NCBI RefSeq assembly: GCF_008831285.2
Contig: NC_045139.1
Location: 16,722,354 to 16,786,353, forward strand
DNA length: 64,000 bases
Direction of reading: 5' to 3'
From: Nymphaea colorata
Taxonomy: Eukaryota; Streptophyta; Magnoliopsida; Nymphaeales; Nymphaeaceae
Both the position numbers and the translations under genes were made by a program. Numbering within the stretch: position 1 is the first letter of the stretch; every line of letters begins with the position of its first letter. Positions 1-12,800 of the stretch are shown piece by piece. Under the pieces are notes generated by a model that saw only the letters and a program-made list of their open reading frames with translations, had not been told where the DNA came from and searched no databases.

Positions 1-897
1 GGACAATTGTAAGTATCTAGTAAATATGCCTCAAGAATTGCGGCATATATTCATGGAGAGCTAGAACCCAGTGCCCAGTGCTTCATGACTTTAATTTTTT
101 GAACAGATTAATTCATCACTCACAAACTGTTTCTTTATCCAAACACTCCCCTAAAGCCACAGATTTGTAGTCCCATGTGCCCCTTGGACTACATACCCAT
201 GGTTTTTATAATGTAATGCTAATCACAAATATTTTTGGCTCTGCTACACTGAATGACCATGAGGAAAGTTTGTATCCTTTTCTTAACATTAGATTTTCTA
301 CGTCAGTTTATAGCTTATTTTCATTTCTTTGTCTCCATAAATATCATTTAGATATGAGTATTTCTAAATGAGCACTCTTCCAGCCATTTTTTCAGCTCTG
401 CCACACTGAATTTCCTCATGGTTATGAGGAAAGTTGTATCTTTTCCTTGAAATTAGATTTTCTACGCTTTTCATTTCTTTGTTCCTATCAATATCATTTA
501 TTTAGTCTACTTTTTTACTTCATATGTGGTCGATTTTATTGTTTGCATTTAGGAGGCGTTTGATTACTTCATATTGAAGATCTATAGATCTGTTTGGATA
601 TTTTGAAATTCATAATTCATGAAACTCAAGATCTTCAGTCAGACCTAATGTCGACGCTTAAACCATGTAATTATTTATGCTTCAAGAAATAGCTCTACGT
701 GAGCCAATGCATCTCGATTGAAACGCTACGGTGCACATGCCAGCACCCACAGAAAGCCACGCCCACCGGGTCCAAGTGGGTGCGCCTCTCTCGTCCGATT
801 CCAAAACGACTCGGGTTGCAGCGACACGGTTCTATCCAAAGGAGCAAAATGCATCTCCCACAGAGAGCGAGCGACCTCCTTCCGGATTCCCCTCCAA
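1..897. other. Upstream flank of the STR8-like gene, with a diverged tandem repeat
   Basis: No credible coding exon is seen before 898. Two diverged direct copies of about 115 bp lie at 232-350 and 387-500; both contain a 'ctg ctacactgaat' type start, a 'atgaggaaagtt' block and end in 'atatcattta'. Positions from about 690 to 897 are more GC-rich and are likely the 5' leader of the downstream gene. The open frame that reaches back to 718 starts on TTG, not ATG. Confidence 0.5.
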
Positions 898-3800
898 ATG
901 GAGGTCGCAACTGCGGTTTTCAACCTCCCCAATCGATTCCAAATCGTGGCGTCTTCACTGACGCCCTCCCTCTGCAGAAATACAACAAAAACTCTCCTCT
1001 TCTTTGCACCAGAGTCCTTCAAGTCCTCTCTCGGGTGGGCCATTGTCAACAAGAAACCGATTTCTGCAAATTTTTATGTGAAGAGAAGGAGAACTCTTTG
1101 TGGGTATGGAGTGAATTGCAGCAAAACTGACATAGAGAACGGAAAATGTGGAAAGGAAGAGTTTATAGTGGTGAACTTCTACCGGTTTGTGCACATAGAA
1201 CAACCTCAAGAAGAGGTTGCCAAGCACCACTCGTTCCTAGAGGTTTTTCTTCTGAACTAGTGTTATTTTCTGTTGTTAATCTCGTCAAACGGAAGGCCTG
1301 AACACTCATTTTAGTGTTAATCTTGGTGGTGTTGCAGGGTCGTGACATTCGTGGTAGGATATACGTCAACGAGCAGGGCATCAACGCCCAGGTGACTTTG
1401 TTGGTTTTTCCTTCCATTCCTTTCAAGTTAAAAGATGAACGGAAAGCTACTTTGGACAATATTTTAATAGGTTATCCGACATACGCATGCAAATGGCGCA
1501 TTGTTTTGATGGTTTGTATTGGAGAGGAAAATCAGCAAACTGATTTTAAGGAATCAAGAAAATCTTTATTATACATCAAAGAGGAAAATCATAAAGTGAA
1601 ATTTTAGGAAAGAAGTTATAATCTTTCCTTCTATTGTTGTAAATCACAAGATTGTGATCTTCCAATTCCAATCCCAAAACTTGTGGGATCTGCACATACT
1701 GTAAACTTGTATAAATACCCCATCAAACATGAAATGAAGTATCTCTTTTTGGCTCCTTCATCTTCCTCGTTCATCTTCTTTCCTCACGCTTTTCTTTACA
1801 TGGTATCAGAGCAGTGAAAGAAGAGAAGAGAAAAGAGTGTCGCTTACCCTGTCTGTCTTCTCCATTTCTTGATAAGCAGTGCGAGAAAGACAGAAAGAGC
1901 TGTTGAGATCGGGAGGTCGCCCATTCGTTCATTTGCTCTCCGATCTTCCATAACCGGTCTATTTCTGTCGTCGACCGCCAAATTCATCACCAAAACTTGG
2001 TGGGGATTGGCCATTTTCCATTTCCCTCAGTTTTCGTTCCCATTTCCCTTCTTCCAGAGCAGAGGAAGAAGGGAAATCACCATGGAGGGCCAGAAATCGC
2101 CCAATCTTTGGTTGGGGTTTAGAAGAGTAAGAAAGGAAAATCGCTCTCTCTCTCTTTCCCTCCCCGTTTCGCCTCTCTCTGCATACTCTCTCTTAGCCCC
2201 ATTCAGAGAGAGAGGGAAGTCCTAGTACCCAAGGAGAAACGGAGGCTGCCCGATTCTTCTCCTTCGACGCATCTTCCGCTTCCTGGAGGGCAGCTTCGAT
2301 GTCGATCTCCATGTCGGCATAAAGACGGGCGAAGGTGTTGTCATCGGAGATCAGGAGGAGGTCGCCCATCTCCTCTGCCTCCTTCACGTCTTCAGGAGGA
2401 GGTCGTCCATCTTCCTCAACGTATCACTATCGAGTTACCAATCTCGCTCTCTCCTTCTCTCTCTTCTCAGAGATCAGAAGGGAAGCGGGTGGAGGCAATC
2501 CCAGAAGTGTGTGGATTCTCAGACCTACCACATTTTGGCGTCCCTCCTCCTTCTTTTTGGTGGCCGCATCATGCCTACAGGAGGTTCCGACGAACACTGG
2601 TTTGAGGAAGAGGTCGTTTGGCAAGGCAGACTCATCGTGTGTGCTGGTCATCTTCATCGTCTCGCTCAAACCTCTGTTTCTGAGCTTTTCCTGAAGTGCC
2701 GCTCGATTCTGCAAAAGGTGCTCTTCGTAAGGTCGTGTAGGGTTCTTGCGTCCGCAAGCCCCCGTCTCCTTGCTCCTCCCTCCGGCCGCCCTCTTTGATG
2801 CGTTCCTGGATCGCTCTCTCAAGCGCTCCCTTTTTGCTTCTAGAAGCTTCTCCGAAAGGCAATCTAAGGGACGAAGATTGCTAGGCAAAGAACCATTGGA
2901 TTGGGTGAGGGATTCTCGCCGAAAGGGGTTCTCTTCTAATTGGATTTGGATCTGAAACTTGCATTCAATATTTTTCACTATGGCCACAACCCCTGTGGTT
3001 GATCGGACTACTGGTGAACAAAATGAATCGCCTTTCATCATGCACCACTCTGATAATCCTGGTGCTATTCTAGTGACAAATCCTCTTGTTGGCGACAACT
3101 ATTCCACATGGCGACGGACAATGAAGATGGCCCTTAGTGCCAAGAACAAGTTCGAATTTGTTGATGGTTCTATTCCAAAACCAACAACCACTAGTTCAGA
3201 CTATATGACATGGGTTCGTTGTAATGATTTGGTTCTATCATGGATTCTCAATTCATTATCCAAGGAGATAGCGAATAGCGTCATCTATGCCAGTGAAGCT
3301 CACGAAGTTTGGATTGATCTTCAAGAACGTTTCTCTCAAGGTAACGCTACTCGTATTTATCAATTGAAGAAGATGATATCTGATTTACGTCAAGAACAAA
3401 ATTCGTTGGCTGTCTACTTCACTACACTCAAAACTTTTTGGGATGAACTTGGATCTTATTCAACTGTGTCTACATGTACTTGTGGTGCGTTCAAAGAGTT
3501 TCATTCATGTCAAGATCATGAGAAAGTTTATCAGTTCTTAATGAGGTTGAATGAAAGTTTTAGCAATCTTTGTAGTCAGATTCTTGCTATCGATCCTCTA
3601 CCCAACATTAATAGGGTCTATACTATGCTGCTTCAAGAAGAGACTCAACATCCTGCATGTACTTGTGGTGCATTCAAAGAGTTTCATTCATGTCAAGATC
3701 ATGAGAAAGTTTATCAGTTCTTAATGAGGTTGAATGAAAGTTTTAGCAATCTTCGTAGTCAGATTCTTGCTATCGATCCTCTACCCAACATTAATAGGGT

Positions 3801-6800
3801 CTATGCTATGCTGCTTCAAGAAGAGACTCAACATCTTCTCACACCAAAAATGTCTGGATCCAATAACATAGCTCTTGCAGCCAGGTCTTCTCCTACATCA
3901 TATACCAAAAAGAATCTGGTAAGGACACTTAATGCTACTCGCAATCGTCCTTGACCACAATGTAATCATTGTGGAATGCTCGAGCATATAAAATCTCGAT
4001 GTTATGTGCTTCATGGTTATCCTCCAAATCATCCTAAGACTGCAAGTTCAACTATTGATTCTTCTAAAATTGACAAGGCGCAACAGGGAAGAACATTGGC
4101 TAATAATGTAAAAGTCAATGCTGTTTTGTCACAACTTACCGAAGAACAGGTCAGTCAATTGGCATCTTGGTTAAATGTTGATACTTCACCGGCTGTTGCT
4201 AATCTAGCAGGTAAACAATCATTCCCAACTCATTTTCCTTGGGTTATTGACACCGGAGCCTCAGACAACATGACACCTCATTTACATTTGCTCTCTAATA
4301 TCAAAACTCTATCAAAACATCGTGTGATCAACCTATCAAATGGACATCAAACACTAGTCTCTATTACTGGAACCGTTTATCTTTTAGCCACTATTCAGCT
4401 TACTGATGTCCTATATATTCATGATTTTAAATACAATTTATTATCAGTTCCAAAGTTTACCAAGACCATTAATTGTATTGCTGTTTTTCTTTCAACCTGT
4501 TGTGCTTTCCAGGACCCTTTGTCGAGGAAGCTGATTGGAGTGGGTAACTTGAACGGTGGACTTTACCATCTTCTTCTTCCAACTGCTTCACATGCTTTGT
4601 TTGCTTCTCCTAGTCATAAGACAACTCATATATGACATATGAGACTTGGATATCCTTCATTTGATAAGACTTTTTCATTGAATGAAAACATTTCTATTTC
4701 CAAGCATGATTCTCCTTGTGATGCATGTCTTAAAGCTAAGTTCACTCATTTGCCTTTTCCAACTAGTACTAGTAGAGCAAGTGATCCGTTCGGCTTGATT
4801 TATTGTGATATTTGGGGAGGATATGCTACGCCGTCACACACGGGAGCACATTACTTTCTCACCATAGTAGATGATTTTACATGATCGACTTGGGTCTTCT
4901 TGATGAGGTTCAAATTTGAAACATTTGCCTGCTTAACTCGTTTTTATGCCACAGTATTTACTCAATTCAATACTCATGTGAAATGTGTTCAGAGTGATAA
5001 TGGTGCTGAATTTACAGCTAATAATATGCAAGCCTATTTTCATGAGCATGGCATCGAACATCAAACTTCATGTGTTGGAACTCCTCAACAAAATGAGCGT
5101 GTTGAGAGGGAACATCGTCATCTATTAGAGGTGGCACGAGCACTTAGGTTTCAAGCAAATCTACCTATTACTTTTTGGGGTGAACGTATTTTGACTACAA
5201 CTTTTTTAATAAATAGAATGCCGTCAACTCTTTTGAATGACAAGTTTATTTTCATGAGCATGGCATCGAACATCAAACTTCATGTGTTGGAACTCCTCAA
5301 CAAAATGAGCGTGTTGAGAGGAAGCATCGTCATCTATTAGAGGTGGCACGAGCACTTAGGTTTCAAGCAAATCTACCTATTACTTTTTGGGGTGAATGTA
5401 TTTTGACTGCAACTTTTTTAATAAATAGAATGCCGTCAACTCTTTTGAATGACAAGTCTTCATTTGAACTTCTTTATAATAAAAAACCCAATTATGCTGA
5501 CTTGCGTGTTTTTAGATGCTTGTGCTATGCCAAAAATTTAAATCCACTGCACAAGTTCTCATCACGTGCATACAAATGTGTTTTTGTAGGTTATCCTCAC
5601 AATCAAAAAGGGTTTCGTGTTTATGATTTAGATACCAAACAAATTTTTACAAACAGAGATATAACCTTTTTTGAGGATCATTTTCCATTTCTAACAAAAA
5701 ACTATCATACTAATGATTTGAACAATGTCGTTTTGCCTCAACCCCAAGACGATTGTCTTGATGAGAAGTATATGACACCGTGTAAGAATGACATTCCAAA
5801 AAATTCTTCCCCACTATCACCCATTCAATCTCACGATTCCATCAACAATGCCAAAATCAGCCAGTCTCTCATGTTTCATATCAACAACCTATGTCAGACA
5901 TTTCACTTTCTTCAAACTCACTTGCTTTACACCGATCTAGTCGTACCCGTCATTCCCCTTCCTACCTTCAAGACTATGTGTGTTCCAATGTGATGGTTAC
6001 AAGTTCACCGCCTAAGGTATCTACTTCAACTAAGCAATCCTCAGGTACACGTTATCCCATACATAATTATCTACTTGTTCACAAATTCTCTAAATATCAT
6101 TATGCCTTTTTAACCTCTATCATGAGTGATGTTGAACCTAGCTCGTATGCGGAAGCCGTTAAGTATCAACATTGGCAAAGTGCTATGGCTGATGAGATTC
6201 AGGCTATTGAACAAAACAGAACATGGTCTATTACTACTTTGCCTCCAAACAAACATCCAATTGGATGTCGTTGGGTTTATAAGATAAAACGACGATCAGA
6301 TGGAAGTATTGAACGCTACAAAGCCAGCCTTGTCGCCAAAAGGTACACTCAACTAGAGGAACTTGATTATTATGAGACATTTGCTCCAGTTGCAAAATTA
6401 ACAACCATGCGCACGCTCCTTGCTCTTGCCTCTATTCAAGGATGGTACCTATATCAAATGGATGTGAGTAATGCATTTATACATGGAGAATTACATGAGG
6501 AAATATACATGAGCATTCCACCAGGCCTCTTGCGTGAGGGGGAGTATACTAGTAATAAAGTGTGTCGCTTTCATAAGTCTCTGTATGGACTCAAGGAAGT
6601 GCCACGTAACTGGTTTCACAAGCTGTTATCAACACTCAAAGGCGCTGGTTTCATTCAATCATCAGCTGACAGCACTCTCTTTACTCGGAAACATGAAAAA
6701 CCATTTATTGTTATTCTTGTCTATGTTGATGATCTTATCATTGCAGGAAATGATGAACCATGAATTGCTTCAGTTAAGCAATATTTACATTCGAAATTTC

Positions 6801-9800
6801 ATATTAAGGACTTAGGAATACTTAAGTATTTTCTTGGCATAGAAGTTGCAAGAGCGCCATCGGAAATATTTCTAAGTCAAAGAAAATATATTCTGGATAT
6901 TTTGAATGATGCAGGTTTGATGGGAGCTAAGCCTATGGACTTTCCAATGGAGCAAAAATTGCGATTAACTCCCAATGATGGTATTCCACTGAAAGATCCA
7001 GCTAAATACAGGAGGTTAGTTGGACGTTTGATTTATTTAACCATTACTCGTCCAAACATAATGTATTTAGTCCAAGTTCTCAGTCAATTCATGCAATCGC
7101 CACAAACTATACATTATCAAGCAGCACTTAGAGTATTGAAGTATTTGAAGGCTTCACCAGCAAAATGAATATTTTTATCCTCATCAAGTGCAACACAATT
7201 GAAGGCTTATTGTGACTCAGATTGGGCTAGCTATCCTAACACTCGTAAATCAGTTAGTGGATATATTGTGTTCTTGGGGAATAGCCCTATCTCTTGGAAA
7301 TCAAAGAAGCAGTCTATTATTACTAGATCGTCTGCTGAAGCAGAATACAGGGCAATGGCTTTGACAACTTGTGAAGTTGTTTGGTTAAAAGCCTTATTGA
7401 ATGACTTGGGGTGGAGTCATGATAAACCAGTCAATTTATATTGCGACAATCAAGCAGCTTTGCATATTTCAGCAAATCCAGTTTTTCATGAAAGAACAAA
7501 ACAAATAGAGCTAGATTGTCACTTTGTAAGAGAAAAAAAATCAGCAAGGAATCATTCGGGCTCATCATGTATCATCATGTTTGCGACTAGCTGATATTTT
7601 CACTAAACCATTGGGGAAAGACAGTTTTCAAACTTTAAGAATCAAGTTGGGTGTTTCAGATTTGCATACACCAACTTGAGGGGGAGTATTGGAGAGGAAA
7701 ATCAGCAAACTGATTTTCAGGAATCAATAAAATCTTTCCTATACATCAAAGAGGAAAATCAGAAAGTGAAATTTCAGGAAAGAAGTTATAATCTTTCATT
7801 CTATTGTTGTAAATCACAAGATTGTGATCTTCCAATCCCCAAATTTGTGGGATCTGCACATACTGTAAACTTGTATAAATACCCCATCATACATGAAATG
7901 AAGTATCTCTTTTTGGCTCCTTCATCTTCCTCGTTCCTCTTCTTTCCTCACGCTTTTCTTCACAGTTTGAATGCTGGTCTTCTGCTCAGTCATGATATGG
8001 CGGTCTTCATTTATCGAAAAAGAAGCTTGTTGTTGAATTGTCTTCATGCTTGTCTCATGCTACTGTCCCACAATGTGGTTAGTTCTATAGTAAGCTGTCT
8101 ACATGAAGATTTTTCTCTTTTTTATATCATCCATGCAATCTCTGTGCATGACACTTCAGAAATAATTTCACGTGTATAAGTGTACTTCTAACTGTAAATG
8201 TGGTTGCTACTTCAGGATCTAATAAGTAACACTCATAGGACATAAACAAATAAGCTGGTTTGCGTTTGTATTTTTACTACTATCGCTCTTCAAGTGGCCT
8301 TGCTTGTGAATATGGAACTGCAGGTTTGAATTTGAAACTGCCGGATCATTTTATGGGAAGAAAATGCATGCAAATTTCCTTTTTAACCCTTCTGTTTTGT
8401 GTTGGTCAAGTAAAATTTCCCGTCAAGTTGCCTCTAAGGACTAATGTGCATCTTTGCTGCAGTATAGCGGCCCATCCCAGGATGCATTGGCATACGTCGA
8501 ATGGTTGAAGGAAGATGACCGATTTTCTGATATTTTGGTTCAGATTACACCAGCATCAAGTGGGCATGCATTTCCTTGCCTTAAACTGCGGTATAAACCT
8601 TCATTAGTCCAGGCAAGGCCATATATACGAACTTGGTGCTGGCATTTTTTTGAGAAAACGAAAGATTCGGCACTTTCAATGTTTCATTTGAATTATTGTT
8701 CTATGTGGTTGTTGAGTTTGATTGACATGAGTGCCTCATTTTATTGTTTCAGATGGAAGGAGGCATCTCACACCTTCCTATACTGGATCCAGAAATGAGG
8801 GCCGTACCATTGGATCCATCTGAGTGGAAGGAACGACTGCAAATGGCAAGACATTCATCATCTTCAGTTGAAATTAGCAGTTCAGCCCAGGAAAGGCAGA
8901 TTCTGCTTTTGGATGTCAGAAATGGTAGTTTTAACTTCTCCCCCTTAGAATGTCTTATTTTTGATGAATTTGGTATTCAATTTGTTTCTTTTTTGTCAAT
9001 TTCTTTTTACGAGTATTCTATTATATGTTATCTACTTAGACCATGAATATACGCTATCATATTCCTCAATCTGTCTAGCTGCTTTTGGAACTCTCGAAGG
9101 CTTAAACTCTTCACTTCGTTTTATTCTTGGCATTCGCTTCTTGCCAGGGTTTTCATTTGCATACTGTGTGTATCTATGTGGTCCGTGGAGCTAATGGTGT
9201 GTAATATGGATTGCTGGGGTCAACAATTTTAGATTTCTTCAATTTAGTTAACACCCTGATAATTTGGCATGTACAGGTTATGAATGGGATATTGGTCATT
9301 TTTGTGGAGCTCAGCGTCCACCTGTTGATTGCTTTAGGAACACCTCATTCGGGCTTTCTGATTCAGAGGTAAGAGTTCAAGCTGATGCATTGAAAGGGCA
9401 AATGACAACGAGAGGTCTGCCCTTCAGTTTTCCCAGTTTATGCGATTGCTTCAGTAGTTTTAATCATTTAACTTACTTTACAAGGAGGTAGGAAAACGAA
9501 TATGAGTACATTCTCCCACTTGCTGATCTGTGAAATAGTAAAACGTTGAAAAGCAAACCAGATTATAAGGTGATGGGTCTCAGGTAGCTACAAATTTGAA
9601 CTGAGTCAAATCATTTTAAAGGAAATCTGCATTTCAGGATTTGACTGATGAGATAATGTGATTTCTTAGGTCTTCATAGTTAAGGTTCTCTTACTTGAAG
9701 GATTAATCCATTACATGTGTTTGTTGTGTCTCTTCTGAGAGTACTTGAGCTCTTTTAACCATGTTTTATGTAGTTAAAATTGGTTAGTCAAATGGCATAA

Positions 9801-12800
9801 AGGGGGTAATTTTTTATTTAATTTTTTACAGTGAGATCCTTTTATTTATGATTGTGGAAGTTACATGTGGTACCCCTGGAATTTGAGGAAGTTAAATGTG
9901 ATATTGCTGGATTAGAGGCTCTAAAATTTCTGAATCATGTCGGCCACATTTTCCTTTGATTCTCTAAAGATTGATCGCGTGATGTACACTCATGAATTTT
10001 TCTCGAAACAATAATGGTATTTTGGTCCTTTCAAAAGGTTATTGACCAAATTACCCCTGATGGCGGCTGGAAATGGGCAGATTTCTTTTGGTAAGAGCAA
10101 GGGCATATGGGCCTTTTGCTGCATGAGGCAAAAGTCAAGTATAGCTAGGAAATCCAACTTGGGGATTTAGGTTCCAGCAATTTCATGCCCCAAACAAGAA
10201 GAGAAAGTGCTTGGGCACCTTGATGTAAGCAGATCTCAAATTGGAGCATTTTTTGTTGTCTGGAATCCATGAAGGGCAATTTAGACTTTTTTTTTGCAGC
10301 AGAGGTCAGAAGCCAAAGTAAAGGGGTTTTTTCATTTTATATTGTATTGTTCTTGAATTGGATTAGAATCTCAGTGTTTTTAGTTCCAAATTCAACCTGT
10401 TTGCATCCATAATCAATCAAAGAGGTTACATTTTCATTTCAACATTCCAAATCTCTGTGTGCCACGAGACTCTTTAAATAGGAAAAAGTGAATTTATGGA
10501 TCTAAATCCAACCATAAGAATATGGATTAACCTAAATCTGCCAGTCATTGTAACCTTAATCCTTCTGTGTGAATCCTTTTTAAGATGAACATGAAAAAAT
10601 CCCACTGCCCGAGTGTGAAATGAAGGTGTCCCCCTCCTACCTTGCTTCAAAGAGTCCAGAGCTGCGTTGGAGCCCCGGTTGGAGCCCATGCTGCACATTA
10701 ACTAGTGCATCCCTTTTCCTCCATCGGCACTTGGTTGAAGGGATATAGGCATCCATGCCAATTGAACTAACAACCAGCCACCTACCAGCTACAGGGCCCA
10801 AGTCGGTGCGCCAACACCCACTGGGGCTCTACATGAATGTGTACGTTTTGGATTCAATTTTAGAGTCTAAAACTAGACGAAAATAACAAAAGATAAACAA
10901 CAATATAAGTGCAAAAAATCTTTGATTTAGCTGCTCTGAGTCTGATTCTAGATGAGCTTATGCCTGCTCAAAATCTGCTTCACTAGAAAGATGTTGATCC
11001 GACCACAAAAAAGCCCAGTGAAGATTCGCCCTAGAATATCATTGATGACCTCTAAAATGTGATACATCACAATCTCCTAAACAGCATTTGATTGATTCAT
11101 TGGTCACCAAAGCCTCTACCAAAATGACCCTCTATAAAGAGAGAGAGAGAGAGAGAGAGATTAAACAGTCTGAGTGTCTGTCATCTTTGAATCCCGATAA
11201 ACGTGCCATTTTTCATATCTTTGGTGCCCAGGTAAAACTGGTCTGAGCCTGGGAGCTGATGTGCATTCCGGGGAGCAACATCCTCTAAACTCCTCGACAC
11301 AGTTGTTACAACATCTGCAAATGCAGCAAAGAGTATGCAGTAAAAATTTCAAACACTCATACATGCACGCAATCACACACACTAAACTGCAATACGAATT
11401 GTATGATGATACGATCTACAAAGAAAGAAAGATGTGTACATAGAGCAGAACCAATGTGCAAATTTTATGTCAGAATTTTATGCAACATACTTTACAAAGT
11501 AATACCTTCAGCTTAATATAACATTTGGCGACTGGAACAACTTTACTACAAAACCCACAACAAAGATCATCCAGACTCAGCTTCCTTTTGCCTTCAGGTT
11601 TCCGTGTCTATTGACTTCATAGATGACATGTGTCAATAGATACAGAAAATAAACACATAACCAGTAGCACCAACTCATCAATACTTATTTTCTGAAATGA
11701 TGTTCTTGCAATTTATTTTGTGACATTCAAATGAGTTCATTAACTTCATGTTTTCACTAATGATCGATCCAACCTTAATGATCTCATGAATTTGGAAAAT
11801 GAAGTGTAAACGACGCTCATTTCCTTCAAATTTTATGGTTACAAGAACCATGCTGTCTCCTTGCCAAATTTTGTGGTTATATAAGCGATGCTGATTCAGT
11901 TCAAATTTTATGGTCACAGATTTTATGCGAGTCAAAGCATAGTAACTGATAAGCCAAATGTTTGTTGAGAATTAGCAGTAAGGCTTTCATAAACAATGAA
12001 AAGTATGAAAATTAAGAAGATCTAACCTATAGCTCCTTCTTCCACCTCTACCTTTATTTTTTATTTGGTGTGCAAAATTCATATTTTCTTTTATGGTGCC
12101 TATTACATGTTATCTGTTTAGATAAACTTCTGCAACACAGTTTTATCTCTACAATCATAATCCTCAAACACTATCCAAGTCAGTGGCAGAGATACATGGG
12201 GCCTGGTGCAGGCCACGGCCCACACCAGCCTATCAAAAGTTTCATTTTAAAAATTCAAAGCTACATTGTGATGCATTAAAAGTTACATGGAATGCCCACA
12301 TTAGCCTTGGGCTGGTGACACGAGTGCCACTCAGCCAAAAAATCCTGGCTTCTCCACTGTCCCAAGTACATAGGCATGTATTCAACTTCCCACTTCCTTC
12401 CTATTTTAACCAACTTTCAGTTACCTCACAATCTCTCATTATCACCTTTCACACATTGCTTCAAAGTCTGTAAGTGTTCTTGAGTTAACAATGTAACTAA
12501 ATTACAAGCATATAATTCATGCCAAATTGCCAAGACTGATTAATATCATTTGATTGTTCACCAAGTCTGCACCCGATTGAAGTTCTCATGATTGTCTCCA
12601 TTCCCTTGTATGTGTTTGTATGTGTATATTCAAGGGAAACTATTATAAGGACAGAGTCATCTTTTGAGTTATGAGTAAAGGGGAAATGATTTCCATCCAC
12701 TGTATAAAGTCCGTTTTTCCAACTTATTCTTCTTCCTTTTTCCAATAATAGTTCTCCAGAAGATGGACTGATGAGAGCACAAGGTTCTTTTTCCCTGAGT

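Larger units (their letters stand above)
1517..7964 (+). mobile_element. Ty1-copia LTR retrotransposon, full-length but coding-defective
   Basis: The element is 6448 bp with two LTRs, a primer-binding site (tggtatcagagc, initiator-Met tRNA type), gag, then protease, integrase, reverse transcriptase and RNase H in copia order, and a purine tract (agggggag) just before the 3' LTR. It is flanked by GTTTG duplications and lies in the same orientation as the host gene, inside intron 2. The coding region is broken by several stops and by two internal tandem duplications, so it cannot move on its own. The LTRs differ at roughly a dozen positions over about 280 bp by eye, so the insertion is not recent. 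The LTRs begin TA rather than the usual TG. Confidence 0.95.

Noticed and set aside
2427-3098. 223-codon open frame on the - strand in the copia leader
   Set aside because: Overlaps the start of gag antisense, lacks any domain, and is explained by base composition of the leader.
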